Below are positions 27,288 through 38,900 of a DNA stretch of 54,776 nt, piece after piece. Source of the stretch: Acetobacteraceae bacterium (lineage in GTDB: Bacteria > Pseudomonadota > Alphaproteobacteria > Acetobacterales > Acetobacteraceae); assembly GCA_947371015.1 (NCBI GenBank), contig CANBNK010000021.1:1-54776 (forward strand), given 5' to 3'. Below the pieces are notes generated by a model. The model ran no database searches. It was not told the origin of the DNA and was given only the letters and a program-made list of their open reading frames with translations. A program made the translations under genes and the position numbers. Each line of letters starts with the position of its first letter. Within the stretch, counting starts at the first letter, position 1.

Positions 27288-28153
27288 GTGCCGCCGTCGC
27301 CCGCATCGGCCAGGCACCGCCGGCGTGCCGGGACTTCTGCCTGTGGCCGTACCAGCCACCCGAGGCGCCGCTGCCTGATGCGCTGGACGGCGCCGCGCCG
27401 CTGCTGGCGGCGGCCGAGCTGGCCGGCTGCGGCGCGGAGTGGCGCGCGCTGGTGGCGGCGCTGCGGGCAGAATTGGGCGACTACGCCACCGTCTGGGGGC
27501 TGAAGTGGGACGGCGCCCGGCTGGGCGTGGAGCTATACTTCTACGACTATGCCCGCTGCCAGCGGCGCGTTTCCCTGGCGCGGGTCATGGCGGCGCTGCG
27601 GCCCTTCGCGCCCGGCGCGGCCCAGGTGGATGAAGCGCTGCCCTACTTCATGGTCTCGGTGGAACTGCCGCTGGCCGCCGGCGGCTTTCCGGTCGCGCTG
27701 GATGCGGCCGATGTCTATATCGGCAACCCCGGCAGCAGCGTCTCCTCCGGCATATGCTATCGCGTGGCCGAAGGTGCCGCGGAGCTGAAGAACTTTTACT
27801 TTTTCTTCGACCGCGCGAAGGAGTGGGAGCAGGTCCAGGGCAAGCTGGGTTGCGGCATGCGCGTGGCGGCCGATCCGGGCTGCGTCGAACGCCTGCTGCC
27901 GGATTGGCTGGCCGAGTGTCGCACCGTGGTGGTCGCCAACAAGCGCCACGCGGATGCGCTGTACTGTTCCGGCCTGGCGCTGGCGCCGACGCTGCGCTTC
28001 CTGGCGCAGCAGGGCTGGCCGCCGGCCTTGCTGGCGCAGGTGCAGGCCGAAGCGCCGCGCTACCGGCACCTGCTGTGGGATGTCGGCTTCGACTTCGACC
28101 TGGTGGATGGCCACGTCGGCATCGGCAAATCCAGCTTCTACGGGGTGTTCTGA
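27284..28153 (+). CDS. protein of unknown function 2 of the giant-protein locus
   Basis: This 289-residue protein starts with a GTG that overlaps the previous stop (GTGA). I do not recognise a family. There is no signal or membrane segment, so it is probably cytoplasmic. Strand-rich segments recur: WGLKWDGARLGVELYFYDY (71-89), YFMVSVELPLAAG, SGICYRV leading to ELKNFYFFFD (about 168-177) and the C-terminal LLWDVGFDFDLVDGHVGIG then SSFYGVF. It is rich in Tyr and Phe at strand ends. The likeness to the preceding protein suggests a common fold, perhaps a heterodimer. Being between TolC and a radical SAM gene, a role in maturation or binding of a peptide or aromatic substrate is possible, but this is inference. 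Confidence 0.8.
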   Translation: MSAAVARIGQAPPACRDFCLWPYQPPEAPLPDALDGAAPLLAAAELAGCGAEWRALVAALRAELGDYATVWGLKWDGARLGVELYFYDYARCQRRVSLARVMAALRPFAPGAAQVDEALPYFMVSVELPLAAGGFPVALDAADVYIGNPGSSVSSGICYRVAEGAAELKNFYFFFDRAKEWEQVQGKLGCGMRVAADPGCVERLLPDWLAECRTVVVANKRHADALYCSGLALAPTLRFLAQQGWPPALLAQVQAEAPRYRHLLWDVGFDFDLVDGHVGIGKSSFYGVF

Positions 28154-29082
28154 TGCACCCGTTCTGGCGCCATGCCGACTATGTCTCCCTGACCATGGAG
28201 TTCCGCTGCAACCTGGCCTGCACGCATTGCATGATCGAGGGCACCATGGACTGGTTGCAGCCGCAGGGGCTGGCGCAGTTCGAACAGGTGCTGGCGGCGC
28301 GCGAACGGCAGGGCTGGACCGGGCTGATCCTGACGGGGTCCGAGATCACCCTGCTGAAGGACCTGCCCAGGCTGGCGGAGCGGGCGCGGGCCGCGGGGTT
28401 CCACCATGTGCGCATCCAGACCCATGGCATGCACCTGGACAAGCCGGGATTTCTCGCGCGGCTGGTGAGCGCCGGGGTGGATGAGTTCTTCGTCAGCGTC
28501 GCCGCCGGCCGCGCCGAGACGCATGATCGGATCACCAAGGTGCCCGGCAGTTTCGCCCGCACGCTGGCTGGGCTGGAGGCGCTTGAGGCGCATGACGTGA
28601 TCAGCCTGACCAACACCGTGCTGACCACCGAATGCTACCGCGAATTGCCGCAGATGGTGCAGGCGCTGGGGCATCTGCGCCGGCTGCGGCAGATGGAGTT
28701 CTGGAACTTCTTCCCGATGCGCGAGGCCGACGACAAGGGGCTGATCGTGCCGCTGGCCGCGCTACTGCCGCCGCTGCGCCAGGCCGCGCACCTGGCCATG
28801 GCCGCCGGCCGCCGGGTGGAGATCAAGAACGTGCCGGTCTGCGCGCTGGGCGAGGATGGCGGCTTGGTGGCGAATGGCCAGCCGCAACTGTTCATCGACC
28901 CGCGCTTCTGGGACCAGTTCGCCCGCAACGGCTTCCACCAGTGCAGGCATCGCAGCGTCTGCGCCGCGCAGCACTGCCTGGGCCTGACCACCGCCTACAT
29001 CGGTTCATACGGCCCGGAGGAGGCGCTGCTGGCGCCGCTGCCTCCGTGTGCTTCGCCGCAGCTTCAACAGGTATCCGCATGA
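28153..29082 (+). CDS. radical SAM enzyme with C-terminal cysteine cluster
   Basis: This 309-residue enzyme has CNLACTHC (Cys19, Cys23, Cys26), which is the CxxxCxxC loop for the SAM-binding [4Fe-4S] cluster. LILTGSEITLLKDLPRL corresponds to the GGE-like SAM-amine region (here Gly-Ser-Glu). The C-terminal third has further cysteines (about 230, 264, 270, 275, 299), including QCRHRSVCAAQHC, so an auxiliary Fe-S cluster of SPASM/Twitch type is likely. Such enzymes often modify peptides or proteins. ATG overlaps the previous stop (TGATG), and the stop overlaps the next start (ATGA). No small precursor peptide gene was seen; the giant protein downstream is the obvious alternative substrate. Confidence 0.88.
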   Translation: MHPFWRHADYVSLTMEFRCNLACTHCMIEGTMDWLQPQGLAQFEQVLAARERQGWTGLILTGSEITLLKDLPRLAERARAAGFHHVRIQTHGMHLDKPGFLARLVSAGVDEFFVSVAAGRAETHDRITKVPGSFARTLAGLEALEAHDVISLTNTVLTTECYRELPQMVQALGHLRRLRQMEFWNFFPMREADDKGLIVPLAALLPPLRQAAHLAMAAGRRVEIKNVPVCALGEDGGLVANGQPQLFIDPRFWDQFARNGFHQCRHRSVCAAQHCLGLTTAYIGSYGPEEALLAPLPPCASPQLQQVSA

Positions 29083-29819
29083 CCAAGCAACTGCTCATCT
29101 ACGGCACCGTCACCGCGCTGACCCGCCGCGACCATGGCGACCTGGCGTACAAGGCGGCCGAGAGCTTCGAGTTTGCCCGCAGCGTGAACGCGGCGCCGCT
29201 GGTGGTGGGCGAATTCCTGCCCGCCGCCAACGACTTCGCCGTGGTGTTCGCGCCCGGCGCCGACATGCCGCTGCCGGTGGCGTTGTTCGGCGTGGACGCG
29301 GAGGCGAATGCCTTCGTCGATGCCGCGGGCACCTGGCTGGGCGGCTATGTGCCGGCCTTCCTGCGGCGCTGGCCCTTCGTGTTCAGCACGGATGCGGTGG
29401 GTGACACCTTCACGCTGTGCATCGACGAAACCGCGCCCGGCTTCAACCGCGAAGGCCGCGGCGAGCGGCTGTTTGACAGCGATGGCGTGCCGACCGGCTA
29501 CACCAACCGGATGATGGACTTCCTGCGGGAATTCCAGGCGCAGCACGAACGCACCAAGGCCTTCGGCAAGAAGCTGCTGGAGCTGGAGCTGCTGCAAAGC
29601 GTGGAAGCGCATATCCCGATGCCCGGCCAGGCCGCGCGGACGCTCACAGGCTTCCAGGTGGTCAACCGGGAGAAGCTGAAGGCGCTTTCCGCCGAGGTGG
29701 TGGAGACGATGTTCCGCGGCGACGAGCTGGAGCTGATCTACCTCCACCTGTTCAGCCTGCGGAACCTGGAACGGCTGCGCGAGCGCGCGGCGCAGGCGCT
29801 GGACCAGACAGCGACCTGA
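29079..29819 (+). CDS. SapC family protein
   Basis: This 246-residue soluble protein matches the SapC family (Pfam PF07277). Seen are the N-terminal YGTVTALTRRDHGDLAYKAA, FARSVNAAPLVVGEF, VALFGVDAEANAFVDAAG followed by TWLGGYVPAFLRRWPFVF, FTLCIDE, GERLFDSDG, and MMDFLREFQAQHERTKAF in the C-terminal half. SapC was first described in the Campylobacter fetus S-layer locus with type I secretion genes; its molecular role is not known, and many proteobacterial members lie near TonB receptors or modification enzymes. Here it is coupled to a radical SAM gene and directly precedes the giant protein, a context that supports a role in handling exported giant substrates. Confidence 0.88.
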   Translation: MTKQLLIYGTVTALTRRDHGDLAYKAAESFEFARSVNAAPLVVGEFLPAANDFAVVFAPGADMPLPVALFGVDAEANAFVDAAGTWLGGYVPAFLRRWPFVFSTDAVGDTFTLCIDETAPGFNREGRGERLFDSDGVPTGYTNRMMDFLREFQAQHERTKAFGKKLLELELLQSVEAHIPMPGQAARTLTGFQVVNREKLKALSAEVVETMFRGDELELIYLHLFSLRNLERLRERAAQALDQTAT

Positions 29820-29827
29820 GAGCTGCC

Positions 29828-29851
29828 CCGGCGCCGCCCCCGCGGTGCCGG
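29828..29851 (+). terminator. GC-rich stem-loop between sapC-like gene and giant gene
   Basis: CCGGCGCCGC and GCGGTGCCGG form a 10-bp stem (one G-U type pair) with a CCCC loop, nine bases after the SapC-family stop and 51 bases before the giant-gene ATG. No T-run follows. It may lower read-through or protect the mRNA end. Confidence 0.4.
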
Positions 29852-29902
29852 ACCCAAGACGGCGTGCGACAGACAGAGGGGCGCGGCAACGCGCAGAGGC
29901 GA

Positions 29903-32900
29903 ATGGCTCAGAAGCGCGAGAAGGCCAAGACGGCCCCCGGCATCACCGCCCTGCTGCGTGGCCTGTTCGGCGGCGTGAAGAGTGGCAAGGGGCATTCGCG
30001 CAGCAGCTTGTTGACCGAGGCAGCCCCCGCCGCCCTGGCCAGTGGCCGCTTCCAACTGGAACGACTGGAGCCGCGGTTGCTGCTGGCGGCGACGCCGGTG
30101 ACTCTGGCGGTGCCGAACGGCGTCAGCGCCGCCAATGTGACGCTGAAGATCTCGACCAATGATGTCTGGAAGGACCCCAGCTTCAGCACGCTGTCGGGGT
30201 CGCAGACGGTGAAGCCGGGCGACGTAGTGGGCGTGGCGACCGGCTTCGATGCGACCAAGGGCGCCGCCGGCCGCGCCTATGCCTACAAGGGCACGACCGA
30301 TACCAACCTCAACCTCGCCAACACGGATTTCACCGACACCGACGCCTGGGACCGGGTGACCAACCCGAAGGTCCAGTTGATCGACAATGCCAGCGGCGAT
30401 GTCGCCACCGACGCCCTTGGCAATGCGGTGCAGGCGGACCTGGAGTTCGGCGTCAACAGCATCATCATCAGTGGCTCCGCCGCCGGCGAGGCGGTGACGA
30501 TCGACGGGTCGATCACCCAGTTCGACCGCGCGCTCAGCGTCTCCCTGATCGGCCTGGGCAACGACACGCTGATCGGCCCGGCCGCGGACATGGACTGGAA
30601 CCTCGGCGGCAGCAAGACCGGCAGCGCCACGGGCACCAACGCCGCCGGCCGGACCACGTCGCTGAGCTTCATCGGCGTCAACACGGTACAGACCGGGGAG
30701 GGCGTGGAGCGGATCTCCGCCAGCGCCGATCACCTGACCTGGAGCACCAACGGCTATGGCGCCGTGAAGGTGCAGGATGTCAGCTTCACCTTCGGCCAGC
30801 ATGGCACCGGCCAGCTTATCGGGCGCAGCGGCGATACCTTCGACGCGTCGGGCTATACCTCGGGCAATCCGTCCTTCACCGGCATGAAGATCGACCTGAG
30901 CATCAACCAGGCCAGCGGCTTCGACAGCATCTCCGGCTTCACCAGCATCGTTGGTTCCGCCTTCGATGACACCATTCTGGCGGCGGGTGTCGCGGTCAAC
31001 ATCCGGGGCGGCGGTGGCGATGACTGGATCGCGGTGGGGACCGCGGCCGATACAGTGGATGGCGGCATCGGCACCAACGTGGTGTTCGGCTACGGCGATG
31101 CCGATTTCGTCGCGGCCTATGACGCCGGCAGCAAGACCGGCACGCTGATGGTGACGCCCAAGGGCGGCAGCGCGGTAACCCATTCGCTGGCCAATTTCAG
31201 CAGCGTGTTCCTGACCGCCGGCGACGCCAATGGCGTGAGCACGAATGACCGGCTGGATGCCAGCGCCTTCGCCGGCAACGCGACGCTGGATGGCAGCGCG
31301 GCGGGCAATGATTCCCTGATCGGCACCGGTGGCGACGACCGCTTCATCACGCTGCTGGGCGATGACGCCATTACCGGTGGCGCCGGCGACGATACCGTGA
31401 TGGTGGTGCGCAACGACACGCTGAGCCCGGCGCGCGATGCCAACCTGGTGCTGACGGACACGCTGCTGACGGCGCGCGACCACAGCAACGTGCTGCTGGA
31501 CAGCGTGACGCTGACTGGCGTGGAGCATGGCGACCTGTTCAGCGACGGCCTGGGCAATACGCTGGACGCGCACGCCTTCACGCTGGGCAGTGTTTCACTC
31601 ACAGGCGGCGCCGGCAGCGACACGCTGCTGGGCTCCGCCACGCGCGCCAACGTCATCACCGTCGGGCGCGGCACGGACAGCGTGGATGGCGGCAGCAGCG
31701 GCAACACCACGTTGAAGGCGTTGGGCTTCGAACGCCTGGTGCTGACCGATACCGGCCTGGACAAGGCTGTCGGTACCAATGCGGTGCAGACCATTTCCGT
31801 GACCGGCATCGGCCACTTCACGCTGTCCTTCGGCGATGAGGTGACGCCCGAGATCAGCGTCGACGCCACCAAGCAGGACACCAACGACTATGTCGCCGGC
31901 GCGCTGGGCACGCTATCGGCCATCGGCAGCGCGTCCAACGTGCAGGTCACGGCGCTGACCGGTGGCGCCGTGGGCTGGCAGGTGACGTTCCGCGGCAATC
32001 TGTCCGGCAAGCCGATGCCGACGCTGGTCGCCTCGGTTGCATCGGGCGGGACGGCTGTCGTGACCGTGCAGAACACCACGACGGGTGTGGTGGCACGGGA
32101 TACACTGACGGGCATCGACCGCGCGGTGCTGACCGGGACGCAGGACTTCAACCTGCTGGATGCGCATGCCTTCACCCGGGGCGGCGTCACCATCCATGGC
32201 CTGTTCGGCGACGACACCATCCTGGGCACGCTGAATTACGCCAACCTGCTGGACAGCGGCGCCGGCAACAGCGACTTCACCGGCGGCACCGGCGCCGATA
32301 CCATCAACGCCGGCGCTGGCGACAACATTCTGCGGGTGACCAGCCCGGGCAACATGACGCTGGGCGACACCAGCCTGGTGCACAACGGCGTCACCAGTGT
32401 GATCAGCGGCTTCGACCGCGCTGTGCTGATCGGCACCAGCGGTGGGCAGGTCATCGATGCCGGCGGCTTCACCGGCATTTCCACGGGCACCCTGCTGGCG
32501 CGCATCACCAGCACCAATGGCCTCGGGCTGACCGTCACCGACGGCACCGCCGACGTGGAAATCACGCTGGCTTCCGGCACTAAGTATGAGGTCCAGTTCG
32601 CTGGCTTGGCTTCGGTGGACGACGTGGCGGCCAAGCTGGGTTCGCTGGACGACCTGCTGGCGGTGGAGATCGTCAACGGCGCCCTGCGGCTGACCGACAG
32701 CAGCGTTGGTGCCACGCCGTTGAAGCTGCGCGCGCTGAACAACTCCAAGGCCGGCGTGCAACTGGGCCTGGTGGCAGACAGTGCCGGCACCGTGGTCAGC
32801 GGCGCTGCCAGCGGCGGGCAGTCCGTGCTGACGGGCACGGCGATGAACGCCACGGCCGTCGTCATCGTCGGCGGCAGCGGCAACGACACCATCACCACCG

Positions 32901-35900
32901 CGCACGGCGCCAATACCGTTGACGGCGGCGCGGGCAGCGACAGCATCGTCACCGCCGGCACCACACTGTTGGTCGGCACCTACGGCGGCAACGTCACCGT
33001 CACCAACAGTGCCATCACCAGCGCATCCTCCGGCACCGACGCGCTGAGCGGTAGCGGCAGCCGCACGCTCGACCTGACGCGTGGCGCCGGGGCCAGCGCT
33101 GTCAGCATCAACGCCAGCGCCTTCAGCGGGGATACCACCGTTCGCGGCGCCCATGGCGGCGACACCATCACCGGCCCGACCACCGGCGCCTTCGAGGTGA
33201 TGCTGGACAATGCCTTTGGCGGTACGCCGGTGCATATCGGCTCGCCCGGTGCGATCTTCTCGGTCACGCTCGATGGTGGCGTGCTGCATCAGTCGGACCT
33301 GGCGAATGTCGATTTCGGCGCCGGCGACGGCACGTTGCGCTTCTACAGCACCCGGCACGACGACCTTTCGATTACGGTCGACAGCGTCATCGATACGCAT
33401 GGCGTTGGGCTGCAACTGCATGCTGGCAGCGCCGGCATCGCCAGCTTCGGCACCATCCACGTCACCGGCGCCGGCGCCATCTTCACCCGCGGCGGCGCGC
33501 TGGAGTTGGAAGGCACGCGCGTCGATATCGACGGCGGCGCGACGCTGGACACCACGAAGGTCGGCGCTGCCGCCGGCGACATCAACATCCTGGCCACCGC
33601 GGGTGCGATCATAACCGGGCTGGGTTTTGCTGATGTGAACCTGGCCAAGGTGCATGTCACGGTCGGCGACGCTACCATCCGGGGCGGCGAGGTAACGCTG
33701 AAGACCCGCGTGGATACCGCGCGCTGGGACGCCAACGCGCCCGCCAACAGCGGCGACGACGCCTACAAGGACACCGCCACCGCACCGAATATCGGTGGCT
33801 TCGCGGTGCCCCTGCTGACTGACGGCGCCGCCGCCGTCCTGCGGTCCTTCGCGCTGCTCATCGGCATTTCGGTGGCTAATACCGAAGCGCATATCGACAT
33901 GGGCGGCACCATCACCGCCGACCGGGTGAACATTCTCTCGGATGTGCATTCGGTTACGCTCAGCGCGCCGATTCCTATTGCGGGCATCGGCCTTGGAGCT
34001 GTCGGCATCAAGGCGGAAAGCATCGTCAACGTCACCGGCAGCATCACCACCACGGGCGATGTGTTCATCCGCTCGGATGTGGTGAACCAGGGTGATGCGA
34101 ACATCGCCGGTGGCAGCAGCTCGCGCCCCCGGCTGAACAGCCAGGTCAACGGCAACAGCAAGGCGATCGCCGTTGGTGTCGCCGTCATCCTGTCCACCTC
34201 GGTGGTCAATGTCACCGGCAGCATCAGTGCCGAGAACCTGCAGGTTGCGGCCACCACCACCAACAAGGTGCGGGTGCAGGTGCGCTCGCCGACCAACTCG
34301 GACGGCTACCTGGCGGTGGCCATAGCGGTGCAGTTCGGCACCACGACAACCGACGCGGTGTTGGGCGGCAATATCCATACCCGTGGCGCCACGACCGTCA
34401 CCGCCACCATGGCGTCGAAGGCGTTGGATGTGAACAAGCTGTTCGTCATCCCGGGCTCCGCTAGCGGCGTCTCGGCCTTGGCTGGCGTCGGCATGACCGG
34501 GTTCGGCGACTTCCTGGACGATGCCAAGGCCGGTCTCACCAACAAGATTTCCGATGCCATTGGCCTGGCCGACAAGGTCACAGCCCTGGCACGCGCGATC
34601 CGCACACCCTCCGCCGCCACCAATGATTGGGACGGTGCTGGCTCCCTGGCGTTGATGATCGACAGCAACACGGTCAATGCCAAGATCACCAACTCGGCCG
34701 GCGGCCTGGCGCGGGTGCAGGCGGATGGTAGCCTGACGGTGCGCGCGACGATCGACAACAAGCCGAAGATCGGCGCCGTATCCAGCGTGAAGAACGAGAC
34801 GCGCGAGGACCTTACCGGCGGCGGGCTGGCCAAGGGCAGCAAGGCGGCCCAGGTACTAGGCACGCAGCCGAAGCAGGCCGCGGCTGCCAAGACCGGCGTG
34901 GCTGTTGCCATCGCCGTTGGGGTCTATGGCGACCACACCAGCGCCATCATCGCCGGCGATGCACGGGTGAATGCGGGCGGCACGCTGACGGTGAATGCGG
35001 AGACCCGCAACTACATCGACTGGACCCAGCTCTGGGGCATCGACCTGGCCTTCACCCTGGCCGATGCCTTCCAGTACAAGTACGACAGCAGTGGCGTGCA
35101 GCCCAACTTGCTTGTGGGCGACCGCGTGAAGGTCGCCAGCAGCTATGATGCCGCGAAGGGCGAATCCGGTTCGCTCTACGAGTTCATCGCGCCGTTCGGC
35201 AGCGAGGCGAATGTCGATCTCGGCCAGGAGGATTACAGCGACGAACTGCGCTGGAAGTACATCGGCAATCCCGCATCCAATGCGGCAAAGAACTTCCTCG
35301 GCAAAGCCAGCAGCTACCTGAACAACAATCTGGGCCTGAAGAACCTGTTCAACAGCTGGACCCAGGCGCGTGGTGAAGGCCAGGTTGATGGCTTTGCCGG
35401 TGCAGTGACTGTGCTGGTCGTGACGCACGACGCCGATGCCAGCATCGACGATGGTGCCCAGGTAAATCAGGATGTCGGCCTGCGCCAGGCAGGCCAGCAG
35501 AAGGTCTCCGTCACCGCAGCCAGCATCAACCACATCGTCGATATCGTCGGAAACTTCAAGCAGGCCGGCCTTAATTCAAGCTTTGCTGGCTACAGCTGGA
35601 TGCCGGGTTACGACGCGCCGCAGGCGGGCAGCAGCAGCTTCGACAAGCCCGCCTTGACCAACGCCAAGGAAACCATTTTCGGCATTGCCCTTGGCGTCTT
35701 CGTCCTAGACGATAGCGTGCATGCCATCGTGCATTCCGGCGCGCATGTCTGGGGCGACAACCTGGCGGTTGCGGCGGCGCAGCAGAACGTCAAGCTCAGC
35801 TTCGCTGTCAGTGGTTCCGCTGCGGGGCAGACGGCGTTCAACGGCTCGGTCCTGTATGTGCGCGTGGATGACGACACGCTGGCGCAGATCGAGGATGGCG

Positions 35901-38900
35901 CCTTCGTGCAGGTCGGCAGCACGCCGATCACCAACCGTGACAAGCCGAGCGATGCGCCCACCGCGATCCTGCCGGTGGGCGTGATGAACCAGGGCAATTT
36001 CCTTGGCGGCGGTACCACGCCGGAATATGCCAAGATCTTCGATGTCGGCACGGCTTCGCTGTTCGTCGGCGCCGATGACAACACCTGGATCATTACCTTC
36101 GCCGGCGCGGACAACGAGTCCGAGAGCAATGCCTTCGGTGCCTCGGTCGCCATCAACGACCTGGTGCGCCATACGGATGCGGTGATCGGCGCCAGGTTTG
36201 ACAAGGTTACGCCGGCTGCAACCGTGGTGAACGTGGCCGGTGGCCTGGCGATGGATGCGGAGAATCGCGGCCTGCTGACCGGCGTCGCCATCGCTGCCTC
36301 GAAGGTCGCCCCAAAGCCGGCCACTGGCGATGCGGCCAAGGTGAAGGATAACGCCGGCAAGTCCACCACCGGCGTTGCCGACAAGAGCGGCAGCGCAACC
36401 AACAGCCCCGGCGCGATGGGCACGGGCAATGGCGGATTCGATGCCGTCATCGCCGGGCTTAACGCGAAATTCGGCAACACCTCTCCGAGCAGCAGTGGTG
36501 GGTCGGGCGGCGGCGGCAGCTCGGCGCCGCAGAAGTCTTCCACCGGCTCGGGCGGCATCGGCATAGACGGCGCCGTGGCGGTCAACCTGGACAACAGCGA
36601 CACCCGCGCCTACCTGCGCGGCAGCAACACCAGTGCCTCCACCTTCAACGCGGGCGCCGTCAATGTCGTGGCGGATGACCTGAGCGTGCTGGTATCGTTG
36701 ACCGGCGCGGTCGCCGTCGTGCAGCCAAATACCAGCGGCAAGAAGGATTTCGGCATCGCTGGCTCGGCCGCGGTGAACCAGATCAAGGGCGACATCATCG
36801 CCCAGATGACCGGCTTCGACACCATCACCGCCAGCTCGGTTTCCTTCCGGGCCAAGGAGAATGCCTACTCCATCGGCGTTGCCATCGGCGGTGCCGGGGC
36901 GCCGGGAGCACAGGGCTACGCCATCGCCGCCAGCCTGGTGATCGGGCAGAACTGGCAGACCATCACGGCGCAGTTGGGTGATGCCACCACGGCCACCATC
37001 CATGGCGGCATCACCGTGCGCGCCGAGAACAACGCGGTTGACGTGCTGGTGGCCGGGGCCTTCGCGGAAGGCGGCAAGGGGGCTGGTGGTGCCGGCGTGG
37101 CGCTGGGCGATATTGAGAACCCGACCGTCGCCAAGCTTTTCAATATTGGCTCGATCATCGGCAACGACACCGCCGGTGCCGACATTTCGGTGACGGTGGA
37201 CAACACCTCCGTCGTCGTTTCCTTGGCAGCGGCCGGTGCGGTCAGCAGCGTGGGTACGGCGCTGGCGGCCACGGTTGCCGTCAACATGGTGACCAATACC
37301 GACACGGCGCTGGTGCAGAATGTGTCGATGACCCACACGGGTGGGGCGCTGACCATCGAGGCGGTCGATACCTCCACCGCGGTGGCGTTGGCTGGTGCCT
37401 TCGGCTTTGGCGCGATGAAGGGCCTCGGCCTGGCTTTCGCGTTGAACTTCACCCACAACACGGTGCGTGCCGCCAGCGAAGGCGGCCGCAGCAGCGGCGC
37501 CAGCAGCATCAAGGTGCATGCCCGCAACGATGCTACCCTGGCCTCGGTTGCCATTGCCGGCGCTGGTGGCAAGGACTTCGGCGCCAGTGGCAGCGTGGCG
37601 GTGGAGCGGACCACCAACTCCACCCTGGCGGAAGTGCTGGGCTATACGGCGTCGGGCGGCAGCAACGTGGCGAGCAGCCTGGTTGCCAGCGGCGACGTGA
37701 TCATCCAGGCTGAGGACGTCACCGTCAGCGTCGGCATCGCCGGCGCGGTCGGCGTCGGCAAGACCGCGGGCATAGGCCTGGCCATTGGCGCCAACCTGCT
37801 GGACGACACGGTCGCCGGCCATGTGGACAATGGCAGCACCGTCAGCTCTACCGCCGGTGCCGTATTGCTGCAGGGTAGCGCGGACCTGGTCATGGTCAGC
37901 ATCGGCATCGGCGGTGCCGGTGCAGATACCTTCGCGCTCGGCGGCTCGATTTCCGTCAACGAGGTGCATAACAGCATCGAAGCGACGGTAAAGCACGGCT
38001 CCAGCGTCACCGGGCATGGCGACGTGGCGATCAGCGCGGCGGACAACAGCACCATCGTCGTCATTTCCGGCGGTATCGCGGTGGCGAAGTCCGTCTCGAT
38101 CGGTGCCGGCGTCTCCACCGTGAACGTGCAGAACACCATCAAGGCGCTGGTGGACAACTCCACCGTCACTTCGAGTGCTGGCGGCGTCGAGATCAGCGCG
38201 GGCTTCCTGAAGCCCAGCAGCGCGGCGAACATCGCCGCTCTCGGCGTCGATCTCAGTAGCCTGCCGGCCAATGTCGATACTTCCGCGCAGGTCATCAACA
38301 TCGCCATCGCCGGCGCGGGGGCGCAGAGCTTCGCCGGTGGTGCTGCCATTGCGTTGAACTGGATCCGCAACCAGGTCGGCGCCGATGTCACCGGCACCAG
38401 CACGGTGAGCGCGCATGACGATGTGAGCATTATCGCCACCGACAGCTCCATCATCACCGATGTCGCCTTTGCCGTGGCGCTGGCTGGCGATCTCGCGCTC
38501 GGCGCGGCCATTGCCTACAACTACATCGGCGGCGACCCGACCACTGCCGCGCCCGGTGGCGCGCTGGACGCTGACCAGGGCCGCAGCGCGGCGGCCAGCG
38601 GTGGCATCCACGCCATCGTTGACCATTCCACCGTGACCAGCAGCGCGGGCCAGGTGGCCGTGGAGTCCCGCGCCCGCAGCCGGTTGGTGAACATCGCGGC
38701 CGGTGGCGGTGGTGCTGGCAAGGTGGGGCTGGCGGGGTCCTTCGCCATCAACTTCGTCAAATACGACATGCTGGCAACCGTGCGGAACGATGCCTCCGTT
38801 ACCGGGCAGACCGGCGTGACCGTCGCAACCAGCATGGACCCGCGCATGTTCACGCTGTCCGGCGGCGTCGCGTTTGGTGGCCAGGTGGCGGTGGGTGTCG

